DNA from: Caulobacteraceae bacterium | Lineage (GTDB): Bacteria > Pseudomonadota > Alphaproteobacteria > Caulobacterales > Aquidulcibacteraceae | NCBI GenBank assembly: GCA_016703335.1 | Contig: JADJCG010000002.1 | Coordinates: forward strand, 248,001 to 312,000 | DNA: 64,000 nt | Direction: 5' to 3' | Part shown: piece by piece, positions 35,881 through 44,943 of the stretch | How positions within the stretch are numbered: the stretch's first letter is position 1 | Layout of the letters: each line of letters starts with the position of its first letter | The notes under the pieces: generated by a model | Database searches by the model: none | Seen by the model: the letters and a program-made list of their open reading frames with translations, nothing else | What the model was told of the DNA's origin: nothing | Made by a program: the position numbers and the translations under genes

Positions 35881-36099
35881 CTATTGCAGCGGCGCCAATC
35901 CCGAATGCGCGCGCACCGTGGTCATCAGATATTGGTAGGCGCCTTCGCGATCCTGCGGCCGCAACGTTGTCAGCAATCGAGCACTCACCGCCGCGAGCGC
36001 GGTCAGAACGTCGCCAGGCTGCACGTGATCGGGCAGGTGACGCATGACATCATTGATGCGGTTGGCGATGTCGACGGCGAGCTCGGAATCGGCGGGCAT
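35881..36099 (-). CDS. Hypothetical element protein
   Basis: A 72-residue helical protein from ATG 36099: DSELAVDIANRINDVMRHLP, VLTALAAVSARLLTTLR and a tail ending GLAPLQ. Small proteins of this kind sit beside TraF peptidases on alphaproteobacterial elements, but no function is known. Confidence 0.55.
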   Translation of the reverse strand: MPADSELAVDIANRINDVMRHLPDHVQPGDVLTALAAVSARLLTTLRPQDREGAYQYLMTTVRAHSGLAPLQ

Positions 36100-36161
36100 G
36101 ATGGACTGCCTTTATATCCGGGCGCGAGATAGCGAGCCGATAGCAGGCGCGCGGTCAGACT

Positions 36162-36659
36162 TCAAAGGGGCCGCCAAACGCCCTCGATCAGGTTCCGATC
36201 AATGGGACCCCAATAGCGTCCGTCGAAGGATTGCTCGGCGTCGCCCAGCAGCAGCACCTCATGCTCTAACAAGGCCCGGCACCCGTCCCAAGCCCGCAGC
36301 GGCGCGCCGGCGCTGTTATGGACGCGTCTTGGAATCGCAAACCCGTCATTGACGGTAAGCGCATCGCCCTCGGCGCAGACGCGGTCGCCCGCGACAGCGG
36401 CGACGCGCTTGATGAAGCGATCCCGTGGCCCCTCGAAATCACGCGCACGCGCCGCTGCCGGCGCCACGTCCGCGGCGCGCACGGTCACGAAAGTCCCGCG
36501 GTCGATGGGCGCGTGGGTCCGGATGTAGAACCCGACGGGCACGGACGGCGTGTGGTTATAGAGAAGGCGGTCGCTCGCGGCTGGCAGCGCAAACGCAATC
36601 AAGGCGGCGCCCGCCGCCGCGCCCGCCAGCAACAGAATGAGCAAACGCCTCTTTTGCAC
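36162..36659 (-). CDS. traF: S26 family signal peptidase, TraF type
   Basis: A 165-residue membrane-bound peptidase from GTG 36659. The N-terminal helix is RRLLILLLAGAAAGAALIAF. The Ser nucleophile is S39 in TPSVPVGFYI and the Lys base is K84 in RFIKRVAAVAGD. The C-terminal box is LLLGDAEQSFDGRYWGPI. TraF-type enzymes mature the pilin of conjugation systems. The pilin and secretion apparatus are not in the window. The frame is open to 37037, but the upstream residues are basic and lack structure. Confidence 0.88.
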   Translation of the reverse strand: MQKRRLLILLLAGAAAGAALIAFALPAASDRLLYNHTPSVPVGFYIRTHAPIDRGTFVTVRAADVAPAAARARDFEGPRDRFIKRVAAVAGDRVCAEGDALTVNDGFAIPRRVHNSAGAPLRAWDGCRALLEHEVLLLGDAEQSFDGRYWGPIDRNLIEGVWRPL

Positions 36660-36727
36660 GAGGCGAGGCTGCCTTTGCCTCACCGGCGCGCCAAGGGGAT
36701 GCACCCGGCTGGCGCGCCGGCCTCGGA

Positions 36728-37090
36728 TCAGTATTCGCTTGGCAGGAAGATGACGTCGTTCTGGAGCCAGAGGGTGATTTCCGGCAGCGGGAAATCGGTG
36801 AATGAGATGGCCTGGCTGGTGACGAGGCCATGATCGCCGTCCTCGCAGGTGAGGCGCGCCGTGCGGTCCTCCGCCACTTTCAAAATCCACACCTGGAATT
36901 CTTGCGCGCGCACGCGCGCGTCGTGTTGGTGCGAGACGATGGCGTCCAAGAGCCAATAAGCGCCGCCGGCTTCGGCGACGTACTGAGCGCCGTCGGTATA
37001 GGTGATCGAAGGATAGAGCGGATGGCGATACCAGCATTCGCTGCCGGTGAATTGCGCGAGATCGCTCGCGCGCAGCGTCTTCGAAGACAT
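36728..37090 (-). CDS. DUF6876 family protein
   Basis: A 120-residue protein from ATG 37090. The match to DUF6876 is clear: LAQFTGSECWYRHPLYPSIT, YVAEAGGAYWLLDAI, VWILKVAEDRTARLTCEDGD, SFTDFPLPEITLW and the ending VIFLPSEY. The family is widespread on plasmids and integrative elements; its role is unknown. Confidence 0.88.
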   Translation of the reverse strand: MSSKTLRASDLAQFTGSECWYRHPLYPSITYTDGAQYVAEAGGAYWLLDAIVSHQHDARVRAQEFQVWILKVAEDRTARLTCEDGDHGLVTSQAISFTDFPLPEITLWLQNDVIFLPSEY

Positions 37091-37162
37091 GCTGTGTCTC
37101 CTCAATGATTGAATTTTGATTGGGGGACGCCGCCCCGGTGAACCGAAGCGGCGTCTCGCGGT

Positions 37163-37501
37163 TCAGGCGGCGGCCGCAGTGTCGGCCATGCCAAGCGACT
37201 TGACCGCGCCTTCAGCGGGATCGATGGCGACGAACACCTTGCCGATCCAGCGGCCGGTCGCCTTGTCCTTCCAGCGGTCGTGGCGCAGCACGCCGGTGAC
37301 CTCGGCCAGCACGTCCTTACGCATGGCTTTCGCAGCTTCTTGGCTCCGGGGGCAGTAGATCTCGACGGTGAAGCGGTCGCTGCGTTCGCCGCTGCGAACT
37401 TCGAGCCAGAGCGAGACGATGTCGGTTGAGCCGCCGCGGAATTCGAGCGTGCGAGATTTTGGATCGTCGATGAGTTTGCCGGTGAGGGTGACGCGGTTCA
37501 T
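37163..37501 (-). CDS. Single-stranded DNA-binding protein-like OB-fold protein
   Basis: A 112-residue protein from ATG 37501: MNRVTLTGKLIDDPKSRTLE, DRFTVEIYCPRS, AEVTGVLRHDRWKD and KVFVAIDPAEGAVKSLG. This is the OB-fold of SSB without the acidic C-terminal tail. The tail's absence suggests a divergent element-borne SSB. The 310 bases between this start and the toprim gene hold no supported gene. Confidence 0.78.
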   Translation of the reverse strand: MNRVTLTGKLIDDPKSRTLEFRGGSTDIVSLWLEVRSGERSDRFTVEIYCPRSQEAAKAMRKDVLAEVTGVLRHDRWKDKATGRWIGKVFVAIDPAEGAVKSLGMADTAAAA

Positions 37502-37811
37502 GTCTGTCTCCATTGAGCGCCCGCTTTGTGACGGGGCCGCGGGAGCTCGCCCGCGACGGCGCCTTTCGCGCCCGGCCATGAGGCGGCGGCTGCAAGGAGA
37601 AAATGGTGGGGCCCGCGTCCGTCAGGACCGAAGGCGGCGAAGCCGCGCGGGGAAACGATTTTGTCCTTGTGGACGACGACGGCCGGGCGGAGATGGCGAC
37701 GGCGTGGGTGAGCTCTTGGCGCGCGTGCTCGGAATGCGGGCGCTCGGAGGCGGGGTCTTGAAGCGCGCTTCTGCGGCGCACGCGAATGCTATGATCCTCG
37801 ATGGGTCCGCT

Positions 37812-38569
37812 CTAGTGCGCCACAGCCCGAGCCCAATCGTTCCAGTCTGGATGACCATCCGGCGGAAGCGCGATCTCGCACGCGATCGAGGTCTCGACCC
37901 GCGCCTGCAGCCGAGCGGCGGCGGCGAGACCTGCCTCGTCATGGTCGGCGGCGATGACGAGCTTGTCGATTCCGCGCTTAGGAACGCCCAGGCGCCGGCG
38001 CCAAGCGCGCGTCTTGCCGAGAGCGCGGTCTCTAGTCCTTCAGCGACGATGAGCACATCACCTGGCGCATCGATGCGAACGTAATGACCCATCAGCTTGC
38101 CAATAGTGCGCCGCGGCGTCGCCAGCGCCGCTTTGGCCGCGCCATGCGCGGTCAAAAGCGTGACCTGAATGCCTTCAAGGACGCCGTCCTTGTTGACGAG
38201 ACCAGCGATCAGGGCAGGGCGCCGTTCACGGTCTTCCAGGCTCGTCATGCGAGGGTGAAAGCGGAGCACGTCAGCTCCGGGCAATTCGCCCTCGATGGCG
38301 CGTGCGCGCAAGTAGCGCTCGCCGACTGTCCCGGCGACGGCGACGGACTCCTCCCACAAACGCAGCACGCGCGCGCGCCGGTCTTCGTCGCGTTGGTCGA
38401 CTTGAACGCGCACGATCGGCTCGGACACTGCGGCGTGTTCGTCCTCGGTCTCCAGGAGCGAGACCGAGCGATCGCCGGGACCGTGACCGGGACCACGGAT
38501 GAGTGCGCGCCGGCCGCCCTCAGAGAGGACGCCGCCCATGGCATCGACGATGCGCTTAAGCTTGGACAT
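37812..38569 (-). CDS. Toprim-domain protein (DUF7146-like), one frameshift
   Basis: An element-borne primase-like protein. The first part has ARVLRLWEESVAVAGTVGER, YLRARAIEG, LRFHPRMTSLED and DVLIVAEGLETALSARRALG (toprim Glu). The frame shifts near 37985, after which RGIDKLVIAADHDEAGLAAA (toprim DxD-like) and EIALPPDGHPDWNDWARAVA complete the family end at 37812. As read, the ORF runs on in a wrong frame to 37622. One indel in the GGCGCCGGCGCC region explains this. Confidence 0.72.
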
Positions 38570-39460
38570 GGAGCTCGTCCGGCGCCGGGCTCTTAGCGAG
38601 CAGCCAGTCGACCGCCAGCTGCGCTTGCGCCGCGGCGTGGAAGAACGCGCGCTTGTCGGATTGGAGAAGGCTCATCCAGTTCTCAATATAGGCGGCGTGG
38701 TCAAAGATGTGATCGGGCGGCAGCCGCAAATGGGCACCCAGAATCGCCGCGCCGATTTCGGCGACCAGTTCTTCGGCGGCGATCGCTTGCTTGAACCGCT
38801 TGGAGAGATCGCGCCCGACGCGGTGGGGTGCGGCGGTTGAATGCACCGCTTCGTGGTTCAAGGTCGCCGCGTATGCTTCGGCGTCGTCGAATGCGGCCAG
38901 CGGCGGCATGCCGATGACGTCGCGGCTCGGAACATAGCAAGCGACATCGCGCGTCAGAATGCGCGCGATGCCGAGCTTCGCGAACCATTGCTCGTGCGCA
39001 GCGATTGGCAGCTGCGCCTCATCCGAGGGCTTTGGATAAAAACGCTCCGGCAACCCTTCGACTTGGTCTGCATTGAAGGCGACGTAGGATTTCAGGAAAC
39101 GGAAGGCTGTTTCGGTCTCGCCGCCGTCGGCGCTAGCGCCGTGCGCTGTGGCGCTGCCATAATAGACGACGATCTCGCCGCGCTCGCCCTTGCGCACGCG
39201 CGCCCAAGCTTGATTGCCTGATTGAACGTCAGCCAATAGGGCGAAGCGTAGCCGCGCGCCGCGCTCGCAAACCAAAGCATGATGGTGTTGACGCCTCGAT
39301 AGCATTCGCCGGTTGCGCGTCGGGGGAGGGCAAGGCCGGTGCGGGCGCCATCCCAAGGCTTGCGCCATGGCATGACACCGGCATTGAGGCTTGCGAGAAT
39401 CTTGGCGGTGATGTCGGCGGCGATGTCGCGCCGCTGCGCCACGCAATGCGTGTCAGACAT
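38556..39460 (-). CDS. ardC: ArdC-like antirestriction protein, one frameshift
   Basis: This protein has an N-terminal ssDNA-binding ArdC domain (DITAKILASLNAGVMPWRKP, GVNTIMLWFASAARGYASPY) and a zinc metallopeptidase-like domain (LNHEAVHSTAAPHR, then EELVAEIGAAILGAHL). The frame changes near 39208, within CTTGGGCGCGCGTGCGC; one missing base is enough (IKLG then ARVRKGERG). ATG 39460 is the start. ArdC proteins protect incoming single-stranded DNA from restriction during conjugation, which fits the element. Confidence 0.82.
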
Positions 39461-39552
39461 TGGAAGTCTCCTGGGGTGTTGGCAAAGCGCCCGCGCGGGT
39501 CGCTCCCGCACGGGACGCCCCGCGTTGCTCAGTGTTGGGGTGACGCCGCCGC

Positions 39553-41417
39553 TTAGGGCGCTTCGCCAGTGACGGCGAAAGCGCCTTCGCGCATCGGCGT
39601 GATGAGGCATTCCGGGAGCCAGCGGCTTTCAGCGAACGCCTTCGCCACGGCGTCTGCGAACGCGCTCTTCTTCAGCTTCGCCAGCGCCTTGAGTTTCGCG
39701 GCGCGTTCTTTCTCGCCGAGTTTGGCCAAGCCTGGCGCTTCGGGGAGGGCGTCCAGCGCATATTGCTTCGGCGTGCGCATCCAGAAGTCGGAACCCGCCG
39801 ACCAATGCGTGGCCATGTCGAGATCGATCGCCGCCGCGATCAGGTCGCTGGCGCGCTGGCGCCCATCGTCGCGTGCGCTCGCGCCGTCGTGGGTGAGGTC
39901 GATGGTCTCGGCCACGAGGACGGCCAGGCAGGCAATGAGCGCTTCGCAATCGAGCGCTAGACATTCTCCAAAGCTCTCCGGCATGGCGCGCGCCGATTTG
40001 AGCGTCTGCAGGAACTCGCCGTCGCCGAAGTCGCGCGGCGTTGAGCTGATCTCTGGGCCGACCAAATCGCCTTCGCCTGCGCTCTGTTGCGACAGCAGGC
40101 AAACCACGAGCGCCAGCGCTACATGGCCGTCACTGGCGACGCCCGCGCGAATGGCGCGCGTGCGGGCGAGCGTGAGGTCGCGAGTCAGCGCCTTGCTTAG
40201 GCCCGAGCCCATCGGTGCGCCGCCATCCGCTTCGTCGTCGTCGGGCTTGTCGCCCGGTGTGGCTTGCTTGCGGAGCTTGTCGATCGCCTTCATGTCGCCG
40301 CGGCGAATGAGGCCGCGTACGATCTGCGCCTTGCCGTCGCGGTCGACGCCGATGACGACGCCGGCGTGCGCCATCATCGCGCCGTCACAGCCACGCGCCT
40401 CAGTGATGTCGTCGCGTTCCTGGTCGAGCTTGTCGCGTTCGTTCCAGAGTGCGTCGGCGGCTTCGCCGTCTTCCATGTCTTCAAGTTCGCCGTCGATGCG
40501 CTCGATCTCGGCGTCGAGCGCCGCCATGCGCCGTTTTCCCTGGCCGTGAGCTTGCGTTGTGTGGCGCGGAGGCGTTCGGACGCGCAGCCCTCGATGTGAC
40601 CGCCCGCGAGATTGATCTCGGCCCAGCCCCAGCCTTCGGCCAGCACGGCGTCGCGCAGCGCTTCGGCTTTTGCAAACGCCAGGCGCTGTATGATGTCGCC
40701 GTCGTCTAGCAGCACGACATCGTCTTCGAAGAGATCTTTGACGATGCGCCCGCCAGCTTGCGTGTAAGCCTCGATGCCGACGAAGAGCGCCAGGCGATCG
40801 CTCGCCGGTGTCCGACCTTGGGTGAGGGCGCTTCGCACCGCGTGCGTGTTTGAGATCGGCTTGCTCAAGCCCTTGAACACCCGCTCCTGCGCGGTGTGAT
40901 CTGGATCGAGGCAGAAGGCGCGGGCGACATCGAGCGTGAGTTCACCCTTGCGATAGGCGGCGCGGATACGCGGGCTAAGCCGCGCAAGTGCAAGGCGCTG
41001 CTCGACATGGCGCACGGTGGCGCCAAAGCGATGCGCCACATCTTCAGCGGAAGCGCCGCCATCGACGAGCGCCGCATAAGCCTCGACTTCGTCCATGGCG
41101 TTCATGTCGACGCGCTGGACATTCTCGGCGAGGGACGCTTCCACGGCCGCAGCGGCGTCAACGACATGGCAGGGGACGGGCCAGTCCTTGGCCCGCTCGC
41201 CTTGGCGGACGAGCAGCTTCAGCGCCGCGTGCCGGCGTGCGCCGGCGACCACGGCATATTTGCCTGTGTCGCGTTCGGTGACGGTGAGGTTCTGCAAGAG
41301 ACCGTGCGCGGCGATCGATGCGGCGAGCGCATCGATGTCGCGCTTGCGCTCGGTGCGGCGAACATTGTCCTCGCTCTCGACGAGCTTGTTGAGTGGGATG
41401 TGTTGAATGTCGGACAT
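39553..41417 (-). CDS. ParB/RepB-like nuclease-domain protein, one frameshift
   Basis: A ParB-family protein of about 620 residues. The N-terminal ParB domain reads HIPLNKLVESEDNVRRTERK, AGARRHAALKLL and ASLAENVQRVDMNAMDEVEA; the HTH is ASAEDVAHRFGATVRHVEQR. The C-terminal half (RIDGELEDMED onward) lies in another frame. TTTT at 40534-40537 should be TTTTT (GAAAAACGG on the coding strand) to join TARE to RRMAALDAEIERID. The long C-terminal region is typical of plasmid and element ParB-like proteins. It probably serves maintenance or regulation of the element. Confidence 0.8.
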
Positions 41418-41713
41418 CAGAGTTCGAGCCTTTGGAACGAGACCCGCGCGGCGGAGATGCCGGCGCGGGGTCGCTTGCGCGACGGCTCGTCACCAAGGCC
41501 CGCGCCCCAGAGGGGACCTGGGTCGAGGGCTCATCTTTGAGAGCGGAGCGTCCCTCGACGCAGGGCCCCGGCGCGGGCACGGCCTCTCCGGCGCGCAAGC
41601 GAGCACGCGCCTGACGCGCGAGTTGGGGAGATGCACACGCGTGCCTACAGCGCGCCTCTTGCAAGACAGGCGAAGTCCGCTCTTAGTAGGCAAGACACAA
41701 CTGGAGGTTTGCC
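41418..41713. other. Gene-free divergent spacer between parB-like and luxR genes
   Basis: These 296 bases are very GC-rich and contain no frame with family features. The segment just before 41714, CACAACTGGAGGTTTGCC, carries the ribosome site GGAGG for luxR. Promoters for both divergent genes must lie here. Confidence 0.45.
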
Positions 41714-42451
41714 ATGCCTGCCAGCAAGATTGCGCTGGATTTCCTCGACTTCTGTGAGAAGCAAACGAGCGCGCAGATCATCGAGGATCGATTTGTCTCA
41801 ACGCTGCAAGCGCTCGGCTATGAATACGTCGCTTGCGCGTCGCACGTAGATCCGCTTCGGCCGCGGCCGGGCGGAGTCAGCGTGCTCAATTATCCTGTCC
41901 CTTGGGTGCAGCATTATTCGGAAGCGGACTTCGCGCGGATCGATCCGGTCTTCCTGGCGGCGCGCATTATGTCCTTGCCATTCAATTGGGTGGACTGCCT
42001 GGCGAAGATGCGTTTGAGCCGCGAGCAAAAGCGTGTGTTGGATGAGGGCGCGCTCTACGGACTCTCAAAAGGCCTTACCATTCCGCTGCGCTCGCCTGAT
42101 GTGATTCCTGCTTCTTGTTCGCTCATCGCCGGATCGGACGGTGTCGATCCTTTGGCGATGGCGCACATTCTCATGATCGTAATTTACGGACATGGCGCCA
42201 TGCATCGCCGGCTCAATCCCGATGCGCTTGCCGATCCTGTTGTGCTGGCGCCACGCGAGCGCGAATGCCTGACGCTCGCGGGCTGCGGCAAGAGTGATTG
42301 GGTGATTGGCGAAGTGCTGGGCGTAAGTTGGCGAACCGCCCACAACGCCATTGAGCGCGCCAAGAAACGCTACGGCGTTTCCTCCAGGGTGCAGGCGGTG
42401 GTGCGCGCGGTGTTCGATGGCCAGATCATGGTGGACGATCTGACCGGCTAG
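41714..42451 (+). CDS. LuxR-type quorum-sensing regulator
   Basis: A 245-residue protein with an N-terminal autoinducer-binding domain and a C-terminal LuxR HTH. The ligand pocket pattern is YEYVACASHVD, VPWVQHYSEADFARIDPVF and LPFNWVDC, with the Trp, Tyr and Asp typical of AHL receptors. The HTH is LAPRERECLTLAGCGKSDWV, then VLGVSWRTAHNAIERAKKRY. It has the strong ribosome site GGAGG. The LuxI synthase gene follows on the same strand, so it is probably the cognate receptor. Confidence 0.93.
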   Translation: MPASKIALDFLDFCEKQTSAQIIEDRFVSTLQALGYEYVACASHVDPLRPRPGGVSVLNYPVPWVQHYSEADFARIDPVFLAARIMSLPFNWVDCLAKMRLSREQKRVLDEGALYGLSKGLTIPLRSPDVIPASCSLIAGSDGVDPLAMAHILMIVIYGHGAMHRRLNPDALADPVVLAPRERECLTLAGCGKSDWVIGEVLGVSWRTAHNAIERAKKRYGVSSRVQAVVRAVFDGQIMVDDLTG

Positions 42452-42472
42452 TCGATTCGAAAAGAGTCAATA

Positions 42473-42486
42473 GGTCCCGTGGGACC
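42473..42486. promoter_or_regulatory. Perfect palindrome between luxR and luxI, lux-box candidate
   Basis: GGTCCC-GT-GGGACC is a perfect 14-base palindrome, 22 bases after the luxR stop and 55 bases before luxI. Position and symmetry suit a LuxR binding site controlling luxI. The exact consensus of this regulator is unknown. Confidence 0.55.
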
Positions 42487-42541
42487 AATTACGCGTCGGC
42501 GAACGTCTCCGCATGCTCGTCCAAGAGCGGTTGGAGGCGTC

Positions 42542-43171
42542 ATGATCTACATCGTATCGGAAGAAAACCGGCGACGGTTTCATCACTTGCTGACCGAGAT
42601 GCACCGCCAGCGAAAGCAGGTGTTTATCGACAAACTCAAATGGCGCCTGGAAGAAAGTGCCGGGCTCGAAATCGACAGTTATGACTGTCACGACGCGATC
42701 TATCTGATTGAGGCCGGAACGCCGACGTCTGGCGTCAGTGTCTCGGCGCGGCTCTTGCCCACGGTGCGTCCGCACCTGCTCAGCCAACAATTCGCCGATC
42801 TCTGTGAAGAGGGGCTGCCTGCAGGGCCCGGTGTTTGGGAAGCGACGCGGTTTTGTCCGGCGCCGGATACGCCCGCGGGACCGCCCCGGCGCGACATGCT
42901 TGGGCGCATGATCGCCGGCATCATGGAGACCGCGCTTCTCTTCGGCATCGACCAAGTCACCTATGTCGCCGACGCAGCACTTGCGCCGATGGCGCAGAAA
43001 GTCGGCTGGGACGTCCGCGCGCTAGGCGCGCCGCGCGGCAATGGCCGCAATCGCATTCAGGCCTTCGTCGCCAGCATCGATGGCGCGGGGCTAAGGCGCG
43101 TGCGCGAAGCGTTCGCGATCACCGCGCCGCTGACGCGGTTCGTGCCCGCCGACCTCGCGCGCGCCGCTTAA
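42542..43171 (+). CDS. Acyl-homoserine-lactone synthase (LuxI family)
   Basis: The 209-residue enzyme makes AHL from S-adenosylmethionine and acyl-ACP or acyl-CoA. All canonical LuxI residues are present: R24, F28, W34, E43, D45, D48, R70, E100 and R103 (segments RKQVFIDKLKW, GLEIDSYD, VSVSARLLPTVRP, VWEATRF). ATG 42542 is preferred over the open frame from 42479. It is 15 bases before the dioxygenase gene and probably leads that operon. The acyl chain cannot be predicted. Confidence 0.94.
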   Translation: MIYIVSEENRRRFHHLLTEMHRQRKQVFIDKLKWRLEESAGLEIDSYDCHDAIYLIEAGTPTSGVSVSARLLPTVRPHLLSQQFADLCEEGLPAGPGVWEATRFCPAPDTPAGPPRRDMLGRMIAGIMETALLFGIDQVTYVADAALAPMAQKVGWDVRALGAPRGNGRNRIQAFVASIDGAGLRRVREAFAITAPLTRFVPADLARAA

Positions 43172-43186
43172 AGAGAGGAGGGAGAA

Positions 43187-44062
43187 ATGTCCGTTACCGC
43201 TCCTGCGGCCAGCGACACGCTCGCCGCTGATCTGGGCGCCCTGCAGCGCGATGGCTTCCTCGTGCTCGATGGGCTCTTGAACGAAGGTCAGGCGAAAGCG
43301 CTGGCCGCCGAACTTGAACCCTGGCTGCAACGCACGCCGCGTTGCGAGGGCGACTTCCACGGCTGGGCGACGACACGCGTGAACGCGCTTCTGTCCAAGG
43401 CGCCGATGGTGCAGCAATTGGCGTTACATCCTCGGATCCTAGCGCTCGCTGAAGCAGCGCTTGCGGCGGCCTGCGATTGCATGCGGCTCAATATGACCCA
43501 GGCCATCCGCATTCATCCGGGACAGAAAGCGCAAGCGCCGCATCGTGATGAAGAAATGTGGCCGGCCGATCCGAACGGCCAGATCTGGTCGCTCAATGTG
43601 ATGTGGGCGGTCAGCGACTTTACCGAAGCAAATGGCGCCACGCGCCTTTGGCCGCGCAGTCATGTCGAAAGGTTGGGCCGTACTCCGGATCCACAACAAG
43701 CGATCCAAGGCGTGATGAAGGCAGGTTCGGCGCTCGTTTACTTAGGAGGGCTCACGCATAGCGGCGGCGCCAACCGCTCCACCGCCGATCGCACCGGTGT
43801 CGTCATCGGCTATTGCGCGGGATGGCTGCGCACCTACGAGGAGCAGTTCTTGGCGTACCCGCGCGAGGTGGCGCGCTGGTTTCCGGAAGAGCTGCAGCGC
43901 CTCATCGGTTATCGCTGGCATCGGCCCAATATTGGCGGCTGGGAAGGCCAAGACCCGATCGAGTATCTGCGCGACGCCTCCTCCTGTGGCCCGCACCGCG
44001 ATGCGTTGCCGCCGGCGATCGCTGCCGAGCTAAAGACGCTCATGGCGTCCAGCACTGAATGA
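43187..44062 (+). CDS. Phytanoyl-CoA dioxygenase (PhyH) family protein
   Basis: A 291-residue Fe(II)/2-oxoglutarate oxygenase. The iron triad is H119 and D121 (PHRDEEMW) with H191 (GLTHSGG), and R202 in STADRTGVV would bind 2-oxoglutarate. LNVMWAVSDFTEANGATRLWP is the PhyH core strand. It starts 15 bases after luxI behind GAGAGGAGGGAG and ends one base before the GntR gene, so the three are an operon. Family members hydroxylate lipids, amino acids or peptides. A role in tailoring the lasso peptide or the signal is inference. Confidence 0.88.
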   Translation: MSVTAPAASDTLAADLGALQRDGFLVLDGLLNEGQAKALAAELEPWLQRTPRCEGDFHGWATTRVNALLSKAPMVQQLALHPRILALAEAALAAACDCMRLNMTQAIRIHPGQKAQAPHRDEEMWPADPNGQIWSLNVMWAVSDFTEANGATRLWPRSHVERLGRTPDPQQAIQGVMKAGSALVYLGGLTHSGGANRSTADRTGVVIGYCAGWLRTYEEQFLAYPREVARWFPEELQRLIGYRWHRPNIGGWEGQDPIEYLRDASSCGPHRDALPPAIAAELKTLMASSTE

Positions 44063-44063
44063 C

Positions 44064-44684
44064 ATGGCCGTCGATGCGAGTGCGGCGCAGCGCGCCTATG
44101 ATGAGATAAAGCGCCTGATCCTCGACGGCGCGCTGCCGGTGCGCTCGCGCCTTGACCTCGAGGACTTGGCGCGAAGACTGGGCGTCAGTTCGATGCCTGT
44201 CAGGCTGGCGCTCAACCTGCTGAACGCGGAGCGCCTCGTTCGCCCAGGCGAGCACTCGGGCTACGAAGTTGCGCTCTGGCCAGCCGCAGAACTCGCCCAA
44301 CTCTACGAATGGCGTGGCGCGCTCCTTACGCTTGTTCTTCCCTCGACCGCGTCCGCCCCGGAATTGCAGCGTCTGGCTCGCACGCAACCCTATGCGCAAG
44401 CGGTAGAGACCGTGATGCGGATGCTTGAAGGCGGCGCCAACCCAAACCTACGCCGATCTGCGCTCAATGCCGATGAAAGGCTGCGCGCAGCGCGCGTCGC
44501 CGAAGCCGACATTCTTGGAGATGTTCAGGGCGAGTTCGAAGCGCTGGTGACCGCGATTGCCCAGAGGACGAAGCGCGTGAGCACTCTGATGAAGTCATAT
44601 CAACGCCGCCGCATTCAAGCCGCCGAGGCCATACGCGAGCGCATCGCCCTGAAGGCGCTCCCGCCGAATGGTGCGCCGCGGTGA
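44064..44684 (+). CDS. GntR family transcriptional regulator
   Basis: A 206-residue protein: winged HTH YDEIKRLILDGALPVRSRLD, LEDLARRLGVSSMPVRLALN, LLNAERLV, then a helical effector domain that is short and atypical for FCD. It is directly coupled to the dioxygenase gene and lies 92 bases upstream of the lasso precursors, so local regulation is likely. The effector is unknown. Confidence 0.82.
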   Translation: MAVDASAAQRAYDEIKRLILDGALPVRSRLDLEDLARRLGVSSMPVRLALNLLNAERLVRPGEHSGYEVALWPAAELAQLYEWRGALLTLVLPSTASAPELQRLARTQPYAQAVETVMRMLEGGANPNLRRSALNADERLRAARVAEADILGDVQGEFEALVTAIAQRTKRVSTLMKSYQRRRIQAAEAIRERIALKALPPNGAPR

Positions 44685-44748
44685 ATGCCTACCTGATCTT
44701 CATGCTGATCAGCTCGGTGATCGTCGCGAGGCCGCGCATACTCTTATT

Positions 44749-44763
44749 GGGTGAATGACACCC
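44749..44763. promoter_or_regulatory. Palindrome upstream of the first lasso precursor
   Basis: GGGTG and CACCC separated by AATGA lie 14 bases before the precursor start, within the 92-base leader after the GntR gene. GAGGGAGAGAG after it is the ribosome site. It may be an operator; evidence is positional only. Confidence 0.3.
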
Positions 44764-44776
44764 GAGGGAGAGAGCG

Positions 44777-44893
44777 ATGCGTGATGACCAAGATATCGTT
44801 GAACTCGGATCAGTGACCGAGCTCACCCAAGGCTCGTTTATGATGGACCATTACGAGTCGTTGACGATGAAGGATCACTGGACCGACGACTAG
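44777..44893 (+). CDS. Lasso peptide precursor 1
   Basis: A 38-residue precursor. The leader MRDDQDIVELGSVTELTQ has the hallmarks of proteobacterial lasso leaders: an L-G-x-V/A pattern and Thr at position -2 (TQ before G). The predicted core is GSFMMDHYESLTMKDHWTDD (20 residues): Gly1 would form a macrolactam with Glu9, leaving an 11-residue loop/tail that ends acidic. The tail has bulky His16/Trp17 as possible steric plugs. The ribosome site GGGAGAGAG precedes ATG 44777. The gene is too short for standard gene finders. The B and cyclase genes follow. Confidence 0.85.
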   Translation: MRDDQDIVELGSVTELTQGSFMMDHYESLTMKDHWTDD

Positions 44894-44943
44894 GTCTCCA
44901 TCACGCAGCGCCCAATCCGTAACCTGGCAAAAGGAACCATCAG

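Noticed and set aside
37502..37811. 154-codon minus frame across the ssb and toprim spacer
   Set aside because: Ser/Arg/Pro-rich, overlaps the SSB gene in another frame, and lacks a start context.
39569..40549. 326-codon plus-strand frame of Ser/Arg-rich composition
   Set aside because: It lies opposite the ParB-like C-terminal half, which has normal protein composition; the plus frame has no motif or ribosome site.
42087..42110. Second lux-box-like dyad inside luxR
   Set aside because: Only short GC-rich partial symmetry, as expected by chance within coding DNA.
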